Shown: one piece after another, positions 30,344 through 41,405 of the stretch
Position numbering within the stretch: position 1 is the stretch's first letter
How the letters are laid out: the number at the start of each line of letters is the position of its first letter
Assembly (NCBI GenBank): GCA_024867545.1
Contig: JANFNE010000020.1
Coordinates: 992,001 to 1,056,000, forward strand
Length of the DNA: 64,000 nt
Direction: 5' to 3'
From: Phytopythium helicoides
Lineage: Eukaryota > Oomycota > Peronosporomycetes > Pythiales > Pythiaceae
Made by a program: the position numbers and the translations under genes
The notes under the pieces: generated by a model
Databases searched by the model: none
Told to the model about the DNA's origin: nothing
What the model saw: only the letters and a program-made list of their open reading frames with translations

Positions 30344-31270
30344 ATGGCGGCGGCGGCGCTGACGGCGTCGGACGAGCTCTCGGGCGCCACGCGCAAGACC
30401 AAGAAGCTGGCGGCCGGTGGGCTGTCGGGCATGCTCTCGGCGCTGGCCTTCCAGCCGCTGGACGTGCTGCGCACGCAGCAGCAGGGCGCGTTCGTGGCCA
30501 CGTCCTCACCCTCGCCCTCGCCGTTGACAGCGGCGCAGACGGCCATGCTGGCCTCGCGGCGGCCGGGCGCGCCGCCGGCGCTGGCCACGCGCGTGCGCTC
30601 CATGTGGCGAGGGACGTCGGCCACGCTCATCCGCGTGTCGGGCGGCGCCGCGCTCTACTTCGGCTCGCTGGACCACCTCATGGCGCTCTTCCCGCACACG
30701 GCGGTCAACACCTTCCTGGCCGGCGCGTTCGCGCGCACCTTTGCGGGTGGCGTCATGTCCCCGCTCACGGTCGTCAAGGCGCGGATGGAGTGGCAGGCGC
30801 CGGGGGCTCACGCGCGGATCCTCGACGTGTTCCGCCACGTGCTGAGGGACGAGGGACCGCGAGGACTCTACCGAGGCATGATCCCCACGCTCGTGCGCGA
30901 CGTGCCCTTCTCGGGGCTGTACGTGCTCATCTACACGCGGCTCAAGGGACAGCTTGAGGAGAGATTTACGACCGTTCCCGGCTACGGACTGCATTTTGCG
31001 AGCGGTGTTGTGGCTGGGGTACTCGCCACGACAGTCGTGCACCCGGCAGACGTCGTCAAGACACGCATGCAGCTCTCCATCCTGCGCACGGGTGAGCGTG
31101 GAGAGCTCACCAACGTGCGAAACTCGTTGACACTGCGACAAACTGTCGCCAAGATGCTGCACGACGAGGGGTGGCGAGCGTTTACCAAGGGAATCCTTCC
31201 ACGGGTGGTCAAGCGCACGCTTTCGACTGCTGTCACGTGGACGATCTACGAGCAGCTTTCTATCCGGTAG
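30344..31270 (+). CDS. SLC25A38: Mitochondrial carrier, SLC25A38/Hem25 type (glycine import for heme synthesis)
   Basis: An intact 308-aa inner-membrane carrier with three repeats, each with the signature at the end of its first helix: QPLDVLRTQ, SPLTVVKARME and HPADVVKTRMQ. The middle variant PLTVVKAR, instead of PxDxxK, is typical of SLC25A38. The matching half-motifs GLYRGMIPTLVRDVPFSGLY and GWRAFTKGILPRVVKR are present. In yeast and animals this carrier supplies glycine for 5-aminolevulinate synthesis. It converges on Twinkle, 168 bp away; both products act in mitochondria, probably by coincidence of position. Confidence 0.88.
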   Translation: MAAAALTASDELSGATRKTKKLAAGGLSGMLSALAFQPLDVLRTQQQGAFVATSSPSPSPLTAAQTAMLASRRPGAPPALATRVRSMWRGTSATLIRVSGGAALYFGSLDHLMALFPHTAVNTFLAGAFARTFAGGVMSPLTVVKARMEWQAPGAHARILDVFRHVLRDEGPRGLYRGMIPTLVRDVPFSGLYVLIYTRLKGQLEERFTTVPGYGLHFASGVVAGVLATTVVHPADVVKTRMQLSILRTGERGELTNVRNSLTLRQTVAKMLHDEGWRAFTKGILPRVVKRTLSTAVTWTIYEQLSIR

Positions 31271-31438
31271 TCGCGGTGGCAGACATAGATGATGATGGAT
31301 GGCCATGATACAGTAGACTCGGCATTTTGATGGTGTGTATAATCGAAAACAGAGCCGCTCACGTGGTGGCCATCGACATGGAAACACTTAGTACTTATTA
31401 CGTGGCATGACTTTCGTCTGTGAGCACTCATTGCCCAG

Positions 31439-33989
31439 CTATCTTGTGATGATGGGTGTGAACATGGAGAACGGCTCGCGGTCACGGTGGCTAGCGGAAG
31501 GTCCTGCACCGTTGAGGCGTCCCGCACCATTTGGAGCTGGCCCGCTTCCATTCAAACTTGAGGCACTGCCGTTCGGGTATTGGCGGTCGTCATCGTCTTC
31601 AGTGCGCTCGCTCTTGATTCCCGAGAGGGCACCATTGACACCGTTGACACCGTTGGCTCCGTTAACGCTTGAAGCCGAAAACGAAAACTCCGTGTGGTTG
31701 TTGGCAGAGTCAAGGTCTTCATGCCCAAACCCATTGTTGTTTTCGCTTGCAGGAGTCATGTGAAAATCGATCGGCTCCAGGTGCAGAGGAGCACTGTCAT
31801 CGACATCAACAATTGAATGCGCGTGCTGCTGGTGCTGATGATGCTTCTGTCTCACCCTCAATTCTTGAGCACGCGCCATTTCTGCCTCAAGATCGATAGA
31901 CGCAACTCGTTCATCCATCGCCTCGTCATGGAGCTCTTTCAATAAGCTGGCATCGGCATCAAAGCGCAGCGGAATCGACCCCAGCGATCCGTCAAAGCGG
32001 TTCTTACGCACATCCAGCTTGTTCTGTCCGCGAGTGCGCTGAAGAATAAGGACATTGTCGGCCTCCTGTGTCGCCTTCGCAGTTCCAAAGACCGATGAGA
32101 GTGTCAGGTCCGCATCCTCTTGCTCCTTGCGAGGATGGATAACGAGGGTGAGGTGAACGTTCTTTTGCGTCGCAAACCGGCGGAACTTGTCGAGAGCTGC
32201 GTCCTGTCGTTCAAACTTGTCAAAGCCGCGACCTTGCCCAGACATCATAAACTGCAGGTTGTCAAGCAAAATATGCTGCACATCGTAGGCGTACACCGCG
32301 TACTCCATAGCGTCCAGCACCTCATCCACATCGGTGCTTCCAAAGAATCGCATGAAATACATTGGAAGCGTCTCGAAGGCATCAGCAGTAGCCTCAAACC
32401 CTTTCACGTCGCCCGCAAGACTGCGACCAGCAAGTTGATTCAGCATTTTGTGAATGAGTCGCGTGTTCTTGATTTCAAAAGAGCCCCAAAGCGTATTAAC
32501 ACCTTGGCCGCACAAATCCAGCGACAGCTGACTTAGCAACGTCGTCTTGCCGCAACCGGTAGGTCCGGTCAATACTGTGACCTCACCCATGCGATGCCCC
32601 TTCAGCAGGCGGTTCAGCGAGGGCAAGGTACGAGATTGCACGCCACAGGCACGCACTGGATTAACAATCTCATCAAACACCTCGCGACGGAGCTCATCGA
32701 ACGTCGCAATGTTCGAGTGAGGGATGCGCTCTGCAGAGGAGATGAACGCCCCAAGGTCAAGCCCAGCCAGAAGCGCATCGTTCGCATCCTTGATCTTGGA
32801 CATGGCAAGCTCCGGCGGAGGGCGAACAATGTAACACCGCGCGACACCAAGCTTGGATGCAAACTTTTCAACGCTGGATTGACCCGGGGCGTCGTTGTCG
32901 AGCCACAAGTAAATCTTCTTGAAGCGCTCCAGCAACGGGAGAATTGACGGTGGCAGGGATTGGCAGCCATTGGGTAAGGAGACGGCGGGCATACCTGTCG
33001 CTTGATGCACCGCCATCGCGTCAAACTCGCCCTCAGTAAGCACGAGCTCCTCAGCCGATGCAGACACCGTGTTCCATCCAAAAAGGCCCCAGCTGCCGCC
33101 CTTGGGAACCAATCGCTGCTTGGATTTGTCGTCCACCCCACGGATTTTGAGGCGCACGACACCAAACTGGTTTTTATCAATCGACGAAGGAGTTGCTACC
33201 TCCTCATCATCACCCTCACCAGTCTCGTTTAGAACGCCCATTGCATTCAGGTCCTCCTGGCGCGCCATCCACGGGAAAGAGATGCACTTGACGCCGACCA
33301 TGTCGCCGTTGCTGTCACGGAACGGCTGCTCGATGGCGCCGACGCAGTACTTCTGCAGCACGTCCTTGGAGATCCCTCGCTTCTCGGTCAGGTAGGTTAG
33401 CACTGATGCAAACTCGGGCTCATCGGTTAGGTTCTGCTGGATGGCCATGGCCTTGCGGTTGTCGAGTGCATGAATGATCTTGACCTCGCGGTGGTCGTCG
33501 GCCAGCGCCGCGTGAGAGTGTCCCTGCCCCATTCCCGCACTGGACGTGATGGCTACATTGGGCTGGAGCTGCATCCACCACTAGAGGTCAGAACAGCACA
33601 GCCACCTCCCGCCATGCACCGCAGCGCTCGAACCTTGGCCTTGAAGTCGAGCCAGCTGCCCGAGGCGCCGCAGCGGTGGCACTTGTAGACGCCACGCGTG
33701 CGGTGCACGTAGAGCTTGAAGAGGTTGTCCGCCTTGCCGCGCGTGGGGTGGCAGAACGGGCACTCGCGCACCACGAGGTGCGAGTCCTGACTCGCGGAAC
33801 GCGAGCTGCTTGCGCCGCAGGAAGCCCGCGAGCTCCTGCGGGTCCATCTCGGCCAGCGCCTGGCTGTGGCTCGACACGAACGTGTTCGGGTTCGCCGAGA
33901 AGCGCCGCAGCCCGCGGGCGTCGCCCAGTCATGCAGGGCGAGGCGCGGGACAGCGCTCGGCGCTTGGCGGCGGCTCGGAAGGCGCGCAT
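31439..33989 (-). CDS. TWNK: Twinkle-type mitochondrial DNA primase-helicase (frame breaks in exon 1)
   Basis: Exon 2 (31439-33580) is intact: a TOPRIM core with LVLTEGEFDAMAV and LWLDNDAPG, then the hexameric helicase with Walker A GPTGCGKTTLL, HILLDNLQFM as Walker B, and LTLVIHPRKEQED. Exon 1 (33634-33989, joined by a 53-bp intron) encodes an Arg/Ala-rich mitochondrial presequence starting MRAFRAAAKRRALSRASP and a phage-T7-like primase zinc ribbon, CPFCH then CHRCG. Frame changes near 33792 (FRES to DSHLVV) and near 33930 imply single-base indels. Retention of the zinc ribbon and TOPRIM acidic residues suggests an active primase, unlike animal Twinkle. The C-terminal 100 residues are an Asn/Gly/Ser-rich tail with NGVNGVNG repeats of unknown use. 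The protein replicates organelle DNA. Confidence 0.88.
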
Positions 33990-34200
33990 GATGGTGCCGG
34001 CGGTGGGGGAGGCGAGAAGTGGCGTTGATACCCTTCCATCCCACTTTTGAGGATTTTCATTGGTTGAAAAAGAGCGGGAAATGGGAAATGCGATCGTGTG
34101 GTTGGGAGAAATTGGCTGGCTGGCAGCGGAGCTCCTGGGCCAATACTGTACGCGCACATTGGGTGTGGACGCGGCACGCTAAACGCTAAAGGACGTGACC
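33990..34200. promoter_or_regulatory. Bidirectional promoter, Twinkle / DDX24
   Basis: 211 bp separate two divergent start codons. The Twinkle side has TGGTTGAAAAAGAGCGGGAAA. No defined factor site was assigned. Confidence 0.4.
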
Positions 34201-36860
34201 ATGAGCGGCGTGCGCCAGGTGCCGTACGCGATCGCGGACGCGGCGCTCAAGCCCGCGGGCAAAGCCTCGAAGAAGCGCAAGAAGCGCGCGGCTGCTGGCG
34301 GTGATGGCGGCGCTGGCCGCTAGGAAAAGGCGGCTGGAAGAAGATCGACATGCAGGACATTGAGCTCGAGGGCTTTGAGGATGGCTGCGCGTTCGAGCTC
34401 GAGGAGCTCACTGGTGCGTGGTAGTGGGACTCCCTCCATTGGAGGTGGTGGTGCTGACTTTGGCGGTTGCAGACTATACGCTGGAGACGACAGAGGGCGG
34501 CGGCAAGATGATCAGAGCCAATGTTGTATCGTACGTGTCGAAGACGTTCATCAATGTCGTCAGGAGCTTCTCATTGACCATTGAAATGTGACTGTATTTG
34601 CAGTGCTGAGAAGGACCAGGGCGAGGAGGACTCTAAGCAGTCCAAGAAGAAGCGCAGAAAGAACAAGAAGAAGGCGGACGCGCAGGAGACTGCCGACCCG
34701 AGCAATGTGATCTCAGCCAATGCTGAGGAGGAAGAGGAAGACGAAGCGAATGCCGAGGATTCATCGGAGGTCCCTGTTGCCATTGCGAAAGAAAAGACTG
34801 AAAGCACGAAGGAAAAGTCAAAGGCGAAGGCGAAGGCCCCGAAGAAGAACAAGAGCGACAACAAAAGTAACGACAAGGAGCCTGCTGTCGACCCAAAAGT
34901 TCGCATGCCCAAATGGGAGAAGTTCAAGCTCCATCCTGTGCTGGTGCAGTCACTTCATCTGGCTGGCTTCAACGCACCGACACCTATTCAGCAAAAGACG
35001 ATCTATCCTGCGCTGGTAGACAGCCGTGATGTGGTTGGTGCAGCTCCTACGGGTTCTGGTAAGACGCTTGCGTTCGGTCTGCCGATCCTTAGCCAGCTTC
35101 TTCATGAGCGTGACGCTCCGGGGTACACGAAAGATTGCAAGGCGCTCATTCTGACCCCGACCCGTGAGTTGGCGCTGCAGATTCATCAGCACCTCGAGAA
35201 GATGGTTCGCCACCGTGAGATTGGTATCGTCACGCTTGTTGGTGGTATGGCTATCCAGAAGCAGCAGCGCCTGCTTGGCTACTCGCCTGAGATTGTGATT
35301 GGCACTCCTGGTCGTCTGTGGGATATGATCAACTCGAACCATGCTCACTTTAAGGATCTATCGGAGACACTGCGTTTCCTTGTTATTGATGAGGCCGACC
35401 GCATGCTGCAGACGGGCTCGTACCCCGAGGTCGAGCAGATCTTCGATGCGCTGCGAAAGAGCACCAAGGGTGCGGCCGCCGAACTCGTTGACATGTCTGA
35501 CGAGGAGGAGGAGGATAACAATGAAGATGGAGATGAAGTAGACGATGACGAGGAGGACATTGACGCCACAGCATTTTCAACTGGTGCGAAGGTTATGATG
35601 CTGGATGATGTGCTGAAGCAGCACAAGAAGAAGGCAAAGCAAGAAGAAGAAGAGGAGGAGGAGGAGGAGGAGGAGGAAGAAGACACTGTTTCTGCCCCCG
35701 TACAGCCTGTGCGACGCATGCGCCAGACATTCCTGTTCTCGGCAACACTGACGATTCCTGAAGGCGGACGATTCCAGAAGGGCACGAAGAAGAAGCATCT
35801 TCATGCTTTGACAGTTCTGGAAAGTGTGATGAAGCGTGTTGGATTGCGTGGAAAGCCGGCAGTGGTGGACATGAGTATCGATGAGAACACTGCTTCGAAC
35901 ATGACGGAGGAGGAGATGCGGAAGCTGCGCAAGCAGCAGGAGAATGTCGCGTTGTCGCTGCCGGCAGGTCTAGAGCTGTGCCAGTACGAAGTTACGGACT
36001 CTACACGTGACAGCATCCTGTACTACTTCTTGACGCAATACCCTGGTCGCACCATCGTGTTCTTGAACGCCATTCACCAGGTGCGCCGCCTAGCGTCTCT
36101 GCTGAGTCTTCTCCAGCTGCCTGTGTTCGCGCTGCACGCAGAGATGCAGCAGCGCCAACGTCTGAAGAAGCTTGACGGGTTTCGTGCACATGAGAGGGGC
36201 ATTTTGATTGCGACCGATGTCGCAGCGCGTGGTCTTGATATCCCAAGCGTTGACTACGTCGTGCACTACCACATTGCGCGCTCCACAGAGGTGTTTGTGC
36301 ACCGCAGTGGTCGTACGGCTCGTGCCAACAAGGAGGGTCTCAGTATTTCGTTTGTGGCACCAGCCGACGCCAAGTACCACGCGCAGATTTGCAAGATGCT
36401 GCAGCGTCCGACAGGTCTGTCAGAGTTCCCGTTCGACCACCGCTATCTGCCACCGATCGATGAGCGCGTGCGGCTGGCCAAGAGCATCCAGGAGGACGAG
36501 AACGAGACCGGCAAGATCAAGTCGGAGGAGACGTGGTTCGCGCAGATGGCCAAGGCGGCCGACCTGGACATGGACGACAACCTGCTGTTCGAGCTGAACG
36601 CCAAGAAGCGCAACAAGGGCTCGAACCTGAAGAACAACGACAACCGCAACGGTCCTGAGTCGGTGGCTGCCATGCGTTCGCAGCTGAGTCGCATGCTGAC
36701 GCAGCCACTTCGCCCTGTGGGCTCGGCGCGCAAGTTCCGTCAGTTGCACCAGGAGCTGGGCGGACAACTGACCGGCGACGGCGAGTACCGCAAGCGCGAC
36801 GCGAACGAGGACCTGGTCACCAAGTCGAAAAAGTCGTACAAGCGCTTCCGCCGGCGGTGA
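34201..36860 (+). CDS. DDX24: DEAD-box RNA helicase, DDX24/MAK5 type (one frame break in exon 1)
   Basis: A nucleolar helicase for 60S ribosome biogenesis. Exon 1 (34201-34413) starts MSGVRQVPYAIADAAL and ends WKKIDMQDIELEGF then AFELEELT, the DDX24/MAK5 entry block. A break near 34310-34325 (in-frame TAG at 34321) separates the two parts. Exon 2 is 34473-34530, exon 3 34604-36860. Core motifs: Q motif APTPIQQKTI, motif I APTGSGKT, PTRELALQ, TPGRLWDM, DEADRM, SAT, RGLDIPSVDYVVHY and HRSGRTARA. A long acidic insert (about 35490-35690, with a run of Glu from GAG repeats) sits between DEAD and SAT, as in DDX24. About 842 aa if joined as one locus. Confidence 0.9.
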
Positions 36861-37092
36861 TCAATTTGCTTGTAGCTAATAGAATGCTTTGGGATTGAGA
36901 TGGCTACGTTCAGGGAAGTTGCCTTTGTGAAGCCATGCAGGTTATGCGTTGGTTACACCTTCGTTGGTACCATACCCCTCCACCCCTTCCCCTTTACATA
37001 TACTTTAATCCATACAAAATACCACCAAAGTTCGATGGACAAGTCGCAGCGCCTTTCCGCTCCCTCACAACTGAAGAAGCTCCAGGACGAGT

Positions 37093-37545
37093 ATGGACGG
37101 CCAGCTAGCGGTGCGCTCAGGCAGCGACAACGGCGCGCACCACCCGGCGGCGGGGCGCGAGCTGGAGGAGAACGAGGACGAGAAGATCTACTACGGCTTC
37201 GGCGTGTTCATGGGGCTGCCGCTGGCCGACCTCAAGGCCATGAAGGACGACTTCCTGGAGCAGCACCAGTCGCGCATGGTACACCCCGTGGAGCGCCAGG
37301 CGCCCATGCTGCCGCCCCCGGGCCGCGGCGAGCGCATGGAGCGCGGCGACGCCTACGAGCACCGCCGCGAGCCCGAGCCGCGCGCCAACGGCTTCCACCG
37401 GCGCGACGAGGGCGCCGAGCGGCCGTACCCCGGACAGCAGCACTACTACGAGCGCCGCGCGCCGGCCGATGGCGACGACGACGACACGAGCTCGGACGAT
37501 GGCCAGCACGCCAAGTCGCACTCCATCAACTACATACTGCACTAG
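37093..37545 (+). CDS. Hydrophilic protein, unknown
   Basis: A 150-aa frame. Residues 22-60 (ELEENEDEKIYYGFGVFMGL, then PLADLKAMKDDFLEQHQSRM) form the only ordered-looking part. The rest is Arg/Glu/Pro-rich and disordered. An ATG at 37035 in another frame reads MDKSQRLSAPSQLKKLQDEY before drifting into GC-rich noise. Either that is the true N-terminus followed by a frame break, or the gene starts at 37093. No family recognised. Confidence 0.5.
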   Translation: MDGQLAVRSGSDNGAHHPAAGRELEENEDEKIYYGFGVFMGLPLADLKAMKDDFLEQHQSRMVHPVERQAPMLPPPGRGERMERGDAYEHRREPEPRANGFHRRDEGAERPYPGQQHYYERRAPADGDDDDTSSDDGQHAKSHSINYILH

Positions 37546-37650
37546 GCGCGTCGCCGCGCGGCCCCCGTAGAGTACAGCACATGTTAATGCATTTTGGCCA
37601 CGCACGCGTCCCTCCCCCTTGCTTTATCCATACTGAACGGGAGTCACGGG

Positions 37651-38656
37651 ATGAGCTGGCGGCGGCTCGTGGACCGCACCACCGGGTGGAGCCCCGAGCT
37701 GTACGCGCCGCTGCGCGTGGCGCTCGGCCCCGACGAGGCGCGGCGATGGACGCAGCTGCTGCCTATGGCCGCGACGGAGCCCTCGGTGGTTGCGGGGCTC
37801 GTGCAGCGGCGCCACCTGGAGCGCCTGCGCGGCTTCCCCGACGTCTTCGACGTGCGTGACGACGAGATCTGATGCGCTTCTCCACCGTCGAGGCGCGCTC
37901 GAAAGGTGAGCAGCGCGCGCTGGATGGGCGCTTTCCCGCCGACTAACAGGATGCTGCAGCCTTCCAGAAGGCGGAGGCCGAGCTGCGCGCCGAGGGATTC
38001 TTCCGTCGCTGGCAGGACGAGCTGTACGCGGCCAAGCCTGCGCTTCTCCTCGCCGGCGCTGCTCGAGTTCCACCGCGGAGTCGGCGGGCTCTTTGGCTTC
38101 TCGCAGTTCGCCACGCACCTCAACGGATTCGTGCGCGCGTCGGGGGCTCCTGGCGCACCGGTGTCCCACGTGTGGATCGCGACGCGCAGCGCCAGCAAGA
38201 ACCGCTGGCCGTCGCTGCTCGACTCGGTGGTGGGCGGCGGCCTTCCTGTGGGCATCTCGGCGCTTGACAACATGGTCAAGGAGGCTCATGAAGAAGCAGG
38301 ACTCGATCCAGAGTGGACACGCAGCCGTCTCGTGGCCTCGGGCACATTCACCTATGTGCTGGACGAACGCAACGGGCTCAAGAACAACACCATGTTTTTC
38401 TACGACCTGGAGCTGCCCGAGGACGTGACGCCCGTGAACAGAGACGGCGAAGGTCGAGAAGTTCGAGCTGTGGTCCGTCGAACAGGTGCTGCAGTGCTTG
38501 TGGGACGAGCCCGAGCGGTTCAAGCCCGACGTGTGCGTGCTGCTGCTCGACTTCTTCGTGCGTCATGGTATTTTGACGCCCGACAATTTCGACGACTACC
38601 AGTACTTGCAGATTGCGCTTCGAGGCTGTGAGAGTCCGTACGAGCGCTTCCAGTGA
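37651..38656 (+). CDS. Nudix hydrolase of the thiamine-pyrophosphokinase-associated (DUF4743) group (three frame breaks)
   Basis: The N-terminal part reads MSWRRLVDRTTGWSPELYAP and AFQKAEAELRAEGFFRRWQD, typical of the domain that precedes the Nudix fold in this group. The core has VGGLFGFSQFATHLNGFV, HVWIATRSASKN, and the Nudix box GGGLPVGISALDNMVKEAHEEAGL, with its EExG metal site. The end reads FELWSVEQVLQCLWDEPERF. Plant relatives remove damaged thiamine diphosphate. An intron at 37906-37959 (GTGAGC; CTAAC branch-like site; TGCAG) is clear. Single-base breaks are needed near 37855-37872, 38036-38042 and about 38450. The stop is at 38654-38656. It converges on the BAH gene, 110 bp away. Confidence 0.82.
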
Positions 38657-38766
38657 CGCTAAAGCAGAGAGATCCCATGAGGCAATTGTTCGGCCACCTA
38701 ATAAACGAGGGTTGATTGTTGCAAGTGGCGTGAGGGGAAAAGACGATCTACGGTGGCAAGAGCGCG

Positions 38767-40148
38767 CTATTTTCTTCGCTTTCGTGCGCTGTCCGCTGCT
38801 ACGGTTGCCGACTGCTCCTTTTCAAGGCGCTCTTCCTCTGCGAGCTGCCTGAATAGCGCTACTTCTCGTCGGAACGCGTCTCGCTCGCTTTGCTGGGCGT
38901 CTAGTATACGTTTTGAGCACTCCATCGCTGCGAGGCACACGTTGAAGCGCGAGAGATACAGATGTTGAAGGGCGACGTCGTCCGTGATGAGCGAGCATAG
39001 CTCCGTCATGAGGACCTGCTTCACATCGCCAGTCGATAAGCACAGCTGGATGCCGTTCTCGATGCGATTTGTGCTCTTGAGAATAATGCCGCGGACGTGG
39101 CCAGTCGGCTTCCTTCTCGACGGAAGATCTTGACGACGTTACCCACGGCAAACCGGAGCGTGTCAACCATTTCGAGGAATTCGAAAAATACAGCTTGCTG
39201 CTTTTCAAATGCGAGGGGCGACCAGATTTGCCGTGGTCGAGCGTTTGGGTCTGGCCGCTCGGCCCATGGCACCACATCGGCCTCAGACTCGCGTGCTTTG
39301 GGCTTCAGAGCAGGCTCAACAAATGCGGGCACCACTGCTTGGTAGTTGTCGCCGATATTGGGTTTGGGTCGGCCCAGTCCTGACCGGATCGCCTCGTTCT
39401 CTACCTTTTCGAGTGCTTTCTTGATGTTGGTCCGGCCTGGGTAGTACTTATACCGGCAAACGAAGTAGGTCTTTCCCTTCTCGCGGAACCCACGGCGGAT
39501 TTCGTCCTGGATCTCCTTGTACTCCTCGGGTGAGACGACCTGGCAAATCTCTATCACGGCGTCAATCGAGTTTTTGTCCTTGTGAGGAGAAAGGAACACC
39601 TCGTCCTTTACGACGCCTCCTTTCACGAGCGCGAGCACCTCCTTGGGCACGTCCTCGGGCTTGTAGTACCACTGGGCGGTGAACGACACAATGGGTTTAT
39701 CTCTTCGCTGGGAGGTCTGCACAGAGCTGACTAGCGCGATGTAGGGCTCCTCGTCCTCGCCGGCGTCGAGCAGCACTGTGTCGCCCACTTGCACGGCAAT
39801 GTACTCTCCTGGCGCGTCGCTCTCATCCTCATCCGCGCTCACAGGCTGCTTCTCCACCTTGGGAGCGCTCTTGCCCTTCCTGCCCTGCTTCTTCCTAGCT
39901 GGCGACGGAGACGCCGCGACGCCGACGCCGACTTCTCCTTCTTCTTGCGGCCTGCGCGTCTTTGGAGCTACCGCGTCCGCCTCGGAGCCTGGCGTCTTGG
40001 CTCTGGCGCGAGTGACGCGAGGCTCCGCCACAGCCTCGTCGTCCGATGTCGTCTCCGCCTCCTCGCGCGCCGTTGACTCGCTTTTCGTGCCGCTGGAGGA
40101 CCTGGCGCTGCGGCTTTCGCTGCTGGGGGAACCCGCGCTTTCGGCCAT
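38767..40148 (-). CDS. BAH-domain chromatin protein (one frame break)
   Basis: The frame starts MAESAGSPSSESRSARSS. The first 110 residues are Ser/Glu/Arg-rich. Then a BAH (bromo-adjacent homology) domain reads VGDTVLLDAGEDEEPYIALV, FTAQWYYKPEDVP and DEVFLSPHKDKNSIDAVIEI, followed by KTYFVCRYKYYPGRTNIKKA. BAH domains read nucleosomes or modified histones; plant EBS/SHL and fungal EPR-1 use one to read H3K27me3. The C-terminal part switches frame near 39105-39115, from VKIFRRE into GHVRGIILKSTNRIENGIQL and a helical end closing at 38767. About 460 aa. No PHD finger is seen. The frame is open to 40508, but upstream residues look non-coding. Confidence 0.75.
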
Positions 40149-40858
40149 TGCGGCGCTTCTAGAGCTCGGGCGAGCGCCAAAATCGACAGGCAGGCGGCCG
40201 ACGACCTCAGCTGAGCGTCGACGTGCGCTGATCGAGCGCGGGGGCCGCGGGCACCGAGCAGCGGGGCCGGGCGCACTGCGCTTGGCACCTGCGGAGCGAC
40301 TTGTGCTTTGGCGCGGACTGTGAAAAAGCGTCCGCCAAAAACAGGCGCGCGATTCGAATTTTGGCCAATCGGCAAGATCGAGAAAGTGTTTTTTATTGGC
40401 ATGTCTCATGGAAAAATGAAAAAAGCAGCTGCGGAGACGGCTTTGCGCGACGTGGAAATCGCGAGGAGAGAGGTCGAACCGGTGGGGACTCAATGCGGAA
40501 GGTCTCATTCATATGTAGGTTCTGCAAGGGTCGCTGCAACGTGATTCACGAAGCTGTGGAGGCGCGTGAATTCAGGAGCTCGGGCGAGTGCCAAACATGT
40601 TTTAAACAAAGATAGATGTTTTAATCACGGCTTACCCACGAACTGCACATGACCACCACCCATTTTCGTTCCGTTCGAGTTCTTCTCGTTTGCTTGCATG
40701 ACGCAGAAACGCATTGAAAGCCGCACGCGACATGTTTGAGATCGGTCGAGGTGGTGTCATACCTCAAATACCAAGAATTTTCTCGGGAAACTCGTGGAGA
40801 CCAACAAAAAAAAGTGGACCAAGATGAAAAAGCCAGTTTCATTTGAAAAGCTACAGAC

Positions 40859-40860
<2 letters not shown>
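40149..40860. other. Transition from gene-rich island to repeat block
   Basis: The first 200 bp hold the BAH gene promoter. Beyond about 40600 base composition becomes more even and no gene pattern remains. Short open frames on both strands have no domain. Confidence 0.45.
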
Positions 40861-40908
<48 letters not shown>

Positions 40909-40924
40909 GGGGGGGGGGGGGGGG
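40861..40924 (+). repeat. Homopolymer pair T47 followed by G17
   Basis: Forty-seven T (40861-40907) run straight into seventeen G (40908-40924). Read on the minus strand this is C17 followed by A47, which resembles an oligo(dC)-tailed or poly(A)-ended insertion. It may also be an assembly or base-calling artefact. Exact lengths should not be trusted. It lies near the left edge of the repeat block. Confidence 0.8.
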
Positions 40925-41405
40925 TTGCCAATAGATTAGAAGGGGTTGCTATTTAGAACCTGTTGAGGTCGCGCTGAAACCCTATGTAGACTGAAATTTA
41001 GCAGAATGTGTTGGCGTCTATGAATACCTGTCAGGAACGCTTGCATTCTGTTGAGAGCCCGCAAGGAGGTACGAGTGCTTTCGTGGCTCTCCAATAGAAT
41101 GAGATGGAACGAGAAGATTCTGGTGTCTCGCGAAGATTTCAAGCAAGTAACAATTGTTCGAAGTCGAGCTTTTGTATTGGTTAGCAACCTAGTAGACCTC
41201 GTTAATTCATCGCCGAGAACTTAATCAAGTGTTCCTGCTCACGACCGACAAGTGTTCTATGATATAAAGAAGGGGTTGAAGAAATGGGAAAGCTTCGAGC
41301 ATTTGTTGGCATTGTGCAATCCATGGGGGTGTTGGACAGTTTCAGCCAACTCTTCAACCGTGTTGAACGCAGTCATGCGCGTAGCGAATCAATGATAGCT
41401 GATGG
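40925..41405. other. Gap without a supported gene
   Basis: 480 bp of AT-balanced sequence between the homopolymer pair and a transposase-like ORF. The minus frame 40936-41187 is open but featureless. Nothing else was recognised. Confidence 0.4.

Noticed and set aside
30214..30957. Plus-strand 247-codon frame overlapping SLC25A38
   Set aside because: It is an out-of-frame, Ala/Gly/His/Arg-rich shadow; the carrier frame has all three signature repeats.
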